From Cryphonectria parasitica EP155 (taxonomy: Eukaryota > Ascomycota > Sordariomycetes > Diaporthales > Cryphonectriaceae): DNA of 64,000 nucleotides. The translations under genes and the position numbers were made by a program. The first letter of the stretch is position 1, and the number at the start of each line of letters is the position of its first letter. Positions 23,501-33,800 of this stretch are shown here, piece by piece. Under the pieces are notes generated by a model. That model did not search any database, was not told where the DNA came from, and worked only from the letters and a program-made list of their open reading frames with translations. The stretch lies in NCBI RefSeq assembly GCF_011745365.1, contig NW_024468909.1, positions 5,084,001-5,148,000 on the forward strand, given 5' to 3'.

Positions 23501-25895
23501 CCCTCTCATCTTTACTTTTGAGCCTCCTGAGAACGAAAAGAGGGGCCAGAGTCTTGCGTGCATGGGTGGGGGCAACACACAACTGGAACATGCGGCCGCA
23601 CTTCGGGCTGGCCCCGCCTTGTTAGATTTGGCGCTGGAACGGTGTGGGGGAATGACGGGCATAGTCGGAAGGGGTTTTGCTAAAGGTTACGATAATATAC
23701 GATAAATTTGTAACCATAGTACAAGCTACATGCTATGTTAGGTTCACAGTGACCCCAGACCAGAAAACCAAAATCATCAAGGATGGGTGAATCCCTGTTG
23801 GCTGAATATCCCCCGGACCCGTGCGTGCGCGTAAAGGAAAATATCTGCCTGTTTCGCCACGGGGCTCCTTTGGGAGCTGCCTTTTCTCGTTGGTGGTTTT
23901 CTGAGACTGGTAAGGCTGGCTGCCAGGTTCTTTCCGTCTGAGGAATGACACAAAGGATGGGATCGTCAGCAGTCTGGACGAACCTCCTGGGAACATGGTG
24001 ACAGCTGAGCATTCTGGAAGGTCGTGGCCGGCGAAAAAAGAAGGGATGAAGTCGAGAGTGGAGAACGAGTCGAGCCAAGCTGAGGGCGGCCCCGAGACAA
24101 TTCATCCCAAGCCCAAAGACCCCTGGACAGCGGGCGCGTCCCGGAGGCACTAGTTACTGACTGGCCGTTGCCAAAAGGGCTAGCATATAGGGCCTTGGTA
24201 TTGTGGTACCGCTGTAGCACGGGCTTACAAGAAGCTTAGTTGGTGACTGACCCCTGCTAAACCCATAACTCGTGGGCCCCTGGCTGCCGCTGTTGCTTTT
24301 TAGCTGGCTGGTGGTCTGGTCTGGCCGACCGCCTCTCAGGTACTATGTAAATTGTAGTGTCATGTCTCTACGTATAGTAGTACATAGTAGATCGGCCTGG
24401 GTTGCCGTGATTTTCTTTTTCCTCCCTCCTTTTCTTTGTTCTCCTCTTCTTCTTCGAAGCTTTCAGGCAGGCGATCCCGATGGCTGGGCATACTACCTTC
24501 TTATGAAAATTCCCTTCGACCCACGATCAACAGGATTCAGCACCGAATATCGGCCTTGATGAGCAATCTACCGGCAGTTTTATTATTGTATACATAGTAC
24601 ACTTAAGCTACGAGAAAAGAAGGAGCTACAGGACCTTGGCCTTTCCCTCTTTCTTCTTTTTTTTCTTGTCAGTTTATCTCAAAAAGCTATCAGAATTGAG
24701 GGGCAATCGAGATTCCTCTTTCATCCTACCCGTCAAGTCCCCCCCCACCCCCTTCACTGGCCTGGTAAATGTTCATCCCAAACTGATTTGTTCCCCTTGG
24801 GCATCAATCGTCACCTTTTTATTTTTTTCTTTCTTGTTGCCCCGTATTATTCCATGCAGACTGCCTTGCATCTCAACCAACATTCATCATATACTACGTA
24901 CTTCTTCTAACAAGGACCCTCCTCACCCCTGTCAATTTCAGGGCCTGCACGGTGTATCCGACCAGATCAGAGACAAGGGTACAGCTCCCTCTCGTTTTGA
25001 CGCAGATATTCTCAACAAAAAGAAACGAGAGAATCCAGATTTCTTCACAGAGAGAGAAGAAAGAAGAAAAGAGAAAGAACGAAAAAGAGGCTGCTTCAAT
25101 TTCATTCCACAGTTCACAGCGACTATTAGACAGGACACCATTCCATTGGCATTTATTTATCCCTTGCCCTCGTCCTGTTTTGGTCCCTCTTTTTGTTGGG
25201 TGTGCATATTGCTTTCGGGGTCTGCCTCTAGACATCGATCCCTCCCGCACGAAAAAGCTTGAAACCACCCCCCGGGGAGGATTGTCACGAAACCCTGTCC
25301 CGATACTGTCGCATCGAGCTGGTCCGGGCTCAATTCGCAGACAGAGGAGAAACCGGAGGGAAACGCAGAGAAAGGGAGATCATAAAACTTGTGAGAAGAA
25401 AAAGGGAAAGGCCTAGAACACACACGCAGGATGGTGCTCTCTACAACAGCCTTAAAAGGGGTACGACTACCCTTCTCAGGCGGGACTTGTGGATTTGGAG
25501 GTGGTGGTATTGTTCCCTCTACTCCTGCAGCAACAACCTGTCGTGTGGTGTCATTCTCAGCTTATAATCATCTTTCTTATTATTCATCCACTACTTTTTC
25601 ATCCCTTGTCACCCCTCCTGCATCCGCTGGCCGCCGGGACCCCTCCATTCGAACCAGAACCAGAAATACATTCGACAATCTCCCGATTTGTCCAGACCAC
25701 CCTTCGCCCTCCCCGTCGCCCCTGCACACCACCACCACCTCTGAGGACCCTTCCTCCTCCTTTTCTTTTTATTCTTCTATTTCTCCTTGGGCCACAAATC
25801 GAACCCCGAATCTCGTCTCCTCGAGTATATCATTCCTCGCCCTCCTCCCTCATCTTCTTCTCAATTTTTCCTCTCCTCATCGTATCATCCAATCC
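20587..25895. other. 5.3-kb gene-poor region
   Basis: This is the largest spacer in the window, between the GH12 stop and the malic-enzyme start. I found no frame with family features on either strand. Candidates at 22364-22744 and 23680-24150 (minus) have unlike composition and no recognisable motif. From about 24400 to 25890 the plus strand is strongly C/T-rich with many TTTC and CCTC runs, as in leaders of highly expressed fungal genes. It probably holds the malic-enzyme promoter and a long leader. The rest could be a regulatory region, a non-coding RNA or an unrecognised degenerate sequence. Confidence 0.5.
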
Positions 25896-27945
25896 ATGGC
25901 GTCCGTACCATTTTCCTACAGCTCATCAAATTCGGATATATCTACACCAAGATCATCCTCTCCCTCTTCCATAGCAGGTCGTTCCTCCAACACCTCCTAC
26001 TCCAAGCGCATGTCCATCTCCTCTACGAGAAGGATATCACACCTCAACCCAATGTCTTCCATTGATATTCAGGCCCTCGAGGAGGCCATGAAGGCCCAGC
26101 AGCTGGACCAGCTCCGCGGCTACAGGAAAGACACGTACGGCGAGGTCAAGCAGAACAGAGACAATGTCTACGTGACAGACGTTGCCAGACAGCAGGCCAT
26201 CGGCCCTCAGGTCCTGCGAGAACCTCTTTTCAACAAGGGTAAGTTCCTGAGTCACTGTCCCGCTTTTGTACATGTGTGCATGTGTTGGATGCTAATCCAA
26301 TTTCACCACAGGTCTTTCCTTCACGCCAGAAGAGCGTGTCGCCAAGAACCTCACGGGCCTGGTGCCTCACACCATCGAGGATCTGCAGAAGCAGTGCCAG
26401 CGGTCTCTGCGTGTGATCCGGTCCCGCCAGACCAACGTGGACAAGTATCTGTACCTGTCGTCGGTCAAGGAGCAGAACGTAGATCTGTTTTACCGCCTGC
26501 TCATGGACCACAGCAAGGAGCTCATGCCCCTCGTCTACACGCCCACCATCGGCGACGTCTGCCTGCAGTACTCCACCCTGTACACCCGCCCAGAGGCCCT
26601 GTACATCTCCATCAAGCAGAGGAAATCCATCAAGACCATCCTGCGAAATTGGCCCTACCCCAACCCGGAGATCTGCGTCGTGACGGACGGATCCCGCATC
26701 CTGGGTCTTGGTGACCTGGGATTTAATGGTATCGGAATCCCCATCGGCAAGCTGGCCCTGTACACTGCCTGTGCCGGTATCCACCCTTCCAAGACCATGC
26801 CCATCGTGCTGGACTGCGGCACCAACAACGAGACCAACCTCAAGGATGAGTTCTACATGGGTCTGCGGCAGAAGAGGCCCTCGGTGGCCGAGCAGCAGGC
26901 CTTCATGGACGAGTTCATGGCGGCGGTCAAGGAGGTCTTCCCCAGCATGGTGGTGCAGTTTGAGGACTTTGAGTCGGAGAAGGCTTTCAACTACCTGGAC
27001 CGGTACCGCAACACGCACAAGTCCTTCAACGACGACATCCAGGGGACAGGCTCCGTGGTCCTGGCCGGGTACATTGGTGCTGTCAACCTGTCGGCTGTGC
27101 CCATTGAGGAGCAGCGCCTCGTCTTCATGGGCGCCGGCTCTGCGGGCGTGGGTGTGGCCAAGCAGCTGGTCGAGTACTATACCCGCCGCGGCCTGACGGA
27201 GCAGGAGGCCAAGGACAAGTTCTGGCTCGTGGACACCAAGGGCCTTGTGACCAAGGACCGTGGTGACCGCCTCGCCGAGCACAAGAAGTACTTTGCCCGC
27301 GTCGACAACAACGGCCACCAGTTCCGCAGCCTCGAGGAGGTCATCGAGTACGTGAAGCCGAGCGCCCTGGTGGGTCTGACGGCCACATTTGGCGTCTTCA
27401 CTGAGAGCGTCGTGCGCGCCCTCAAGGCCTCGGTCGATGCAGGTGGTCTGGGCCGTCGTCCTATCCTGTTCCCCCTGTCCAACCCGCTCACCAAGGCCGA
27501 GTGCACGTTCGAGCAGGCTGTCAACTGGACTGAGGGCTCCGTCATCTTCGCGTCGGGCTCCCCCTTTGCCTCCTTCACCGTCAAGGCAGGCGACCAGGCC
27601 ATCACCTACCACCCCAACCAAGGCAACAACGTCTACGTGTTCCCTGGCATCGGCCTGGGCGCCATCCTGGCCAAGGCCACTAAGGTGACGGACGGCATGA
27701 TCTACACGTCTGCCGAGGCTCTGGCCAACTCGTTGAACGCCGACGAGATCCAGAAGGGCCTCATCTACCCGCGCATCGAGCGGGTGCGTGAGGCTTCCAT
27801 CATCGTGGCCCGCGAGGTCATGAAGGCCGCCCGGCGCGAGGGCGTGTCGGCCCTGCCCGAGGAGCAGTGGAACGAGTGGGAGGAGTGGGGCGACGCCGCC
27901 CTGACCAAGTACATCAAGAACAGGATCTATGACCCAAGCGACTGA
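25896..27945 (+). CDS. NAD-dependent malic enzyme, probably mitochondrial
   Basis: Exons 25896-26238 and 26312-27945 (73-nt intron, GTAAGT...CACAG) encode 658 residues. It oxidatively decarboxylates malate to pyruvate. The core starts at LSFTPEERVAKNL and shows the family landmarks VYTPTIGDVC (substrate Tyr), the DGSRILGLGDLG segment, IVLDCGTNNE, FEDF (metal-binding Glu and Asp), HKSFNDDIQGT, the GAGSAGVGVA dinucleotide loop and FPLSNP. The N-terminal 100 residues are Ser/Arg-rich and lack early acidic residues, fitting a mitochondrial presequence. ATG 25896 is the best start, but the same frame is open back to 25431, so a longer form cannot be excluded from sequence. The codon bias is strong, suggesting high expression. 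Confidence 0.95.
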
Positions 27946-28970
27946 GGGTGGAAGGCCCCTCGAAGACGGTGGACCATTTCCTCGTGCGCCTGGGCGGATT
28001 GGCTGGTGCGGCTGGAGGAGACGAGGACGCCTCGCCGCCGCCGCAGCTGCTGACCGCCCCCTTTTTTCTTGGAAAAAGTAATTACTTTTTTTTCTTTGCC
28101 TTTTTTCTCGTATTTCCTCCAGCGATCTGGCTTGGGTACAGGTTCGAGATATACATAGAGAGATGATGATTCCCCCATTTTGTTTTGAAGACAGACGCCT
28201 TGGGTCGTCTTCTGATTTTTTTTTTTGCTTCTTGTTTCTTAATTTGTGCACTGGGAAGGTTGAGAGGATGGAAGCCTGCAAGGGTCAAGGGATGGCATCG
28301 ATGGACTAAAATGTGAGGTGGGGACTAGGAGAAAGAAGGAAGGAACGACTTGAGGAGGTAGTGAGTTGGGTACTTAGCCAGCTCTGCCTGCCTCGTCAGT
28401 GAGTGATGATGAGTGGTGGCTGCACACTTAGGCGCAAAAGGAAACTATAAAATGGTCTTGTCTTCTTGGGGTCTGAAAAAAATAAATAAACAAAGAATGA
28501 AAAGACATCAAATGTTTTCTACATATTCACATTATAATTCCATTTATATGTGACGGACATTGTCCTTGTGTTGGGCAACTCACGTCTTCAGCCCCTCCAA
28601 AATAATAGCCCAGCAACTAGCTAATGATGGCTGGACTGTATGCACCATGAAATTTATTTCCGACAAGTCCAGCAGGATTACTTAGACCTTTCAATATTAC
28701 ATGTTCAAGAAATATATCCGATGAAGAAGCATAATGAAAGATTACACAGTTAGTCAGCACGGTGATGCTATTCCATTGGCATTGGTCTGAATCCCCACCC
28801 GTCGTATATCCCGTCTCTTGACGCCCTTTCATGTCTCTTCTCATGCAAACCAAAAGCGACCACCTCAGAAACAAGCAGGTGTATAAGCCAAATATTTAGA
28901 AAGCAAAGTCAAAAGAAGTGGAAAGAGAAAAAGAAAACACCGTAATAACGAGTCAAAAACCACTACCACC
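27946..28970. other. intergenic: malic-enzyme 3' region and promoter of the next gene
   Basis: The first 300 bases have T-rich runs typical of a 3' untranslated region. The remainder is AT-rich. No gene is recognised. Confidence 0.55.
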
Positions 28971-30405
28971 ATGCCAGTATCTGCAGAGGCTGCACTGAGT
29001 TGGGAGCGGGCAGAGATGTACTACGTCAACACTCAAGGCATCAACCTTCCGCCCCAGATCGAGGAGCTTGTCATAGGTTACTTTGTTGACGTGAGCTAGC
29101 TGCCTAGAGTCTTCCTCCTTATACTGCATTCGATCTCCTTCGAGACAGCCAATTGCTAACCATGTATCATATTCTCTATAGGCTCGTACCAAGAGCTGGA
29201 CAGCTCATCTCGCAGACTACTTCAACTCGCTGCCGGAGCAGGACAATCTGCCAAACGACAAGTCGTCATCGTCCTCATCCTCCTCCACAGACACCCTCCA
29301 GTCAGCCTTGGCATCCTGCAGACGCCTCAGAATAGGCACCGAGTTCCACGGCTTCCTGGACCTCCCACGCGAGATCCGCGACCAGATCTATCGCCATGCC
29401 CTAGTAAAGGGCAAAGTCGCCGTGCCCAACCGCCACGCCGAGCCACTGGAAGCCCAGACGAGACACCAGGCCTGGAAGATCGACTACTGGCGCCGCGAGA
29501 CAGGCGAGCCCCTCCTCCGCTACGAAGACGAAAGCCTCTTCGGCCACGGCCTCTTCGCCGGCGAGCCGCTCGATCCCCCGTCCCTCAACTCCTTGTCTCA
29601 CTCTTCCTCCCCCTTCTCCTCCCCCTCCTCGTCCCGGGGCACCCCGCTCGGTCTGCTCCATGGCGTCAGCTCCATCATCCACGCCGAGGCCGCAACCATC
29701 TTCTTCGCGCACAACCAAATCATCCTCCCCGCCGGGCGATGGCGCCACCCCATAGACTTCCGCGAGGCCAGGATGTCCCACGACGCCTCGGTGCAGGCCT
29801 TCCTCGCCCCGTCCGGCGCGCGCCCGTCCCCGATCCTGAACGCCGCCCTGCTCGCGCGCGATGTAAGCTACACCTTTGACATGCGCGACGCCGAGATGAG
29901 GGACTGGGAAGCGCTGCACTTTTGCCAGGCCGTCAAGGAGCAGGTCGACGACCAGACCATCGCCCCGAGGGACGCCCTGGCCGCCCTGCACGACCAAAAG
30001 ACCGTCTCCCTCGAGATCATGTGGGCCGAGCGCATCGACGCCGTCAAGAGGATGACCCTGGACCGCCTGCAGCTCTGTTTCGACGACTGCTACTGTCCTG
30101 TCGGCTGCTGCAGGAAGGTGGGCTGGGTCCTGGCAAGGTTCCTGGACTCGGGGCCGCTGGGCGGGGCTGATGCGCATGACCAGGCCCATGTCTACTCCAC
30201 GCTGGACTGGGCGGGGCGGCCGCCCAAGGTCGTGGAGGTCATGGGCTGGGTGAACGAGGCCGAGAGGGATAGGATTCGAGAGTTGCTGGCCAGACTGCCT
30301 GGCGCGAATGATGCCGTGGTCCGCTTTATGGGGTACAGTAGGAGGCCCGGGATTGGGGAGTTTCTGATTGACGATATTCTCACTTATAATGATTCGGACT
30401 TGTAG
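28971..30405 (+). CDS. F-box-like (LPxEIRxxIY motif) protein of unknown function
   Basis: Exons 28971-29090 and 29182-30405 encode 447 residues. The 91-nt intron has a GTGAGC donor, GCTAAC branch site and TATAG acceptor. Exon 1 supplies a 40-residue N-terminus. After a Ser run (residues 66-73), the segment FHGFLDLPREIRDQIYRHAL at about residues 90-110 matches the F-box-like/2EXR-type motif common in large fungal protein families. The rest contains a Ser/Pro loop, a Cys cluster (CFDDCYCPVGCC) that could bind metal, and a charged C-terminus ending DDILTYNDSDL. Such proteins are often proposed adaptors for SCF ubiquitin ligases, but no repeat or substrate-binding domain is visible, so role and partners are unknown. 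Confidence 0.8.
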
Positions 30406-30842
30406 CCGTATGATGAGGTGATTAGAGGGGATTGAGTCTAGAGAAGAGGGCTCTTCTCTCAGTTTCGTGGGCAAAGTCTTTTCTTGGCTGTGGCTGCCCA
30501 GCTGGGGCACATGGTGCTTCAGAACTACAGATATGTTTCTTCTGTCGGTTTCTCAAATCATACCGGCTCACATAAACTCTATGTGGATGGATCACAAGCG
30601 TCAATACTCGGAAGTTGAATAATAATTTGTTTGTGTAGTTTCATTGTATTTCCGTCCCAAGGCAATGCCCACCAATAAGATGCCCTTAATCTAATGGCAT
30701 CTTTCTTATAGTCCAATAGCAACATTGTTGTGCTGTGCCTCAGATAGGAGACACGCTACCAAGCCCACTCGCCAGGCACACACGATGATGAATGGACAGG
30801 GCAGCTGCGAACTTGTGGGAGCACCCAAGCAAAAGGCAGTGC
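30406..30842. other. intergenic between convergent genes
   Basis: Shared 3' flank of the F-box-like gene and the Telo_bind gene; nothing else is seen. Confidence 0.6.
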
Positions 30843-33800
30843 TCATGTTTTTACTCGACTCTCCCGTCCATTCTCGACTATCTCGTCCACAGCCTTGTTA
30901 AGCGTGTCCTTGGCACCCTCATCCAGACCAGCATACCAAGCGCGCAGGTCCAGCAGGTACTTCTTCTCCTTGTCGTTGAGCTCGACGGGCGCTGCTCTCA
31001 TCTCAGGCTCATCGTCGCCACCAGCCTTGAATACGCCCCAGCTAGACTCGTTCTTTTCCGTCTTGAGTCCGAATCCTCGGCCGGGCAATGAGACCACTGT
31101 GAAGCCCCGTAGGAGGACCGAGTCTCCACGCTCCACCATGGGCAGATGATCTCGATGTAGGCTGTACAGGTCGATCTCGACGACACTGTCAGGAGCGACG
31201 GATGGGTCGGTGACAGTGAAGGACGATGCATACTCGCGAGTCACGGTGCGCTTGGGTGGCGTCTGCGCACTGGTGGCGACGACGGCCACATCCAGCCGTA
31301 TTACATGGTTGTTGTGTTTTCGCAGGTCCTTGAGCGCTGCACAGTCAGGCATGTCATCTTCTAGCCGCTTGACCAGGCTCGTCTTCTCGCGCTTAGCTGA
31401 GCTCGCCGAAACCTTGCGCTTGTGCTTGGGTTTCGTGGTCGGTGACATGAGCGCAGCACGAGCTAGCTGGATACTCATATCCTCTTTGTCTCCCTCTGGG
31501 CTGGATGCCTTCTGAAAACTCATCGCCTTACTGCGAGTCGTTCTTTGGCTACCTGGGGCCTGCTCGGACGAGACTTGCCGCTGGCCTCTCCTTGGAGCTG
31601 CGCTCGATTTCGCAGCTTTCGAACTGGAAGAGCCGCGAGTCTTTCGACCTCCGCGCTTTGGCTTGCCCGAGGGTGTTGTTTCGACCTCTCCTGGTTCTTC
31701 GTGGGCGTCAGACACCTGCAAGGTGGTAGTCACAAAGCTGGCGTGCACATCGTCAGCGGTAACAGGGGATGACTTCTGCAGATTAAGCTTAGCAGAAGCA
31801 TCGTGAGCATGTCCGCCTTGGCCACTGCGTGCATCGTCGTCAACCAGGGGTGACAAACGCCGCTGTTTGGCGGCTGCTGGGGTCTGTGGCAGCTCGGTAT
31901 CTTCATCGCGTGCTGATACTGGTGACATGTCGTGCTTGGCAGACTCGACCTCAGCAGTCAGTAAGTCAACGCTGTCGTTATCCTCTGCTTCCCTCTCTAG
32001 AGTCGATCGTGGTTGTGCAGCTTTAATCTCCTCGCTGATGATGTCCTCGGCTCCTATGTGCTCTTCTGCTGCGTTCACCATCTTGACATCTTCGACTCGC
32101 GGGTCTCTGCGGCCATCCGTCTCAGCGGTCATACGCCCATGAAAAACCGAGTCTGTTTGCTGTGTCTCCAGTGCTAATGTCTCGTCTTGCTCACTGACTC
32201 GTGTCTCAACATATTCAGACACAGCAGTCATCACAACGTCAACCTTGGCCGCAGCATCGACTTGATGTTCTTGCGACTCAGGTGGAGAGGGAGGCGCATC
32301 TTGTTGCTGGTCTGAAGGTTCTCCAGTATCCTCAGGCTCTCGGGCTTCCGACTCTGCAACCAGCTCTACTGCTGCAGCCTCAACATCTTTCTTATATGTT
32401 TTCTCACCGGCGTCCTCATCTGTGTCCTTCTGCTGCACTTCTGTCGGCTTCTCTTCAGCGTCTTGCCGTGTCGCATCAGTCGGAGGGGACGCTGAACCTT
32501 GCTCTAACTCCTCCTTCGCTGGTGCGCTGATGTCCCCTTGAAGATTATCGCCCTCCACGAAATCGTCAGCCATTTCCTCATCCTGAGATATTGGGCTGTG
32601 ATTGCCCATGTCGGTGACCTGGCTCTGAAAATTCTCGGCCCCGTCATCCACGCGCTCCTCGTCTACATCCATAGCAACTTTGGGGCCATTAGAGTGCCGG
32701 CGCATCCAGTGTTCCACATCTGCTGTCGTGATTTCGTCTTGCTTCTCGTGATCAAGAAACGCCTCGCTGCCGCTGATAGCCGTGCCGTGAGTTCGCCCCG
32801 GGCTTGGCGTCGAGGCCTCTTCTACTTCAGCAACGCTGATGACGGTGCCAACGGTGGTGACATTTGTCTCTCTGACCGAAACAACGTCTTCGTCTATTTC
32901 ATCACTCTCGGCGTCGGCCTCACCGTTGTCAGAGCCTGCGGTGGCGCCTTCATCACTATCAGTCTCTTCGACTGCATCTTCGCTGTGGTCGTTATTGTCT
33001 TCAGCGTCATGGTCGAGGTCTTCTTCAGACTCTTCTTCGGAGGCATCTTCCTCTTGATGGGATCCTAGATCTTGCGGCTGCGGCTGAAGGACCGCAGGTG
33101 GCTGACTTGCTTGGGTGAGACGATCGCCCTGGTCACGCACCAACCCCAACGAAGCTGGCTGGTGTGTCTGTTTTTGCGGAGGCTGACTCTGAACAGCTGA
33201 CTTAGCTGGTGGTTCATCGTCATCTGAGTCGGAGAGGAGGTCAATGACGACTGGTTGCTTTGGAGCTGCAGGCTGCGGCGGGGGCCGAGGCTGATGTGAG
33301 AGTCGGGATGCCTGGGAGAAATAATTCTCTGCTTCGTCATCCTCATAGTCTTCTTCGTCGTAGTCATTGTGGTCGAAGCCGCGATCGCCTTCGTAGAACG
33401 GCTGCTCGTCTTCTTCGAGCAGCTCGTCGCCAGAGAGAGGCTCGTCTTCATCGAAGCCTTCCTCGTCGTCGGAAAGGCGATCATAGTTTCTCAGGTCATA
33501 GTCATCACCTTTTTGGTCCTCATCGTAGTCTGCCTCCTCATCGCTATCCATAGCATCTTCATCCTCATCCGCCGATGCATCTTCGTGGTCTGGAAGAGCC
33601 TCCTGCGGTACCCCTTGCCGATACACTGGTATCGAAAGTAGTCCCTCATGCCTCATCTCGTCCGCATTGCGCGTTCCGTCATCCACCTCTGGGGATATTA
33701 TGCCGGGGGGTGTCACCTCTGGAATGTCGTCATCGGCACGAAGGTCCTCTGGAGGATGAACATGAGCCACTGCGTGACGGTCATCGTAGTTCTGGGACCC

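Noticed and set aside
22364..24150. Minus-strand frames of 126 and 156 codons in the gene-poor region
   Set aside because: No recognisable domain, no splice-compatible neighbouring exon and no codon bias like the real genes.
24636..25262. 208-codon frame in the malic-enzyme leader
   Set aside because: Pyrimidine-rich non-coding composition; no motif; overlaps other equally long frames.
26230..28281. 683-codon minus-strand open frame
   Set aside because: It lies antisense to the malic-enzyme exon, whose GC-rich codons leave the opposite strand open; composition is Gly/His/Leu-rich and without motifs.
29401..30510. 369-codon minus-strand open frame
   Set aside because: Shadow of the F-box-like gene on the opposite strand; no family features.
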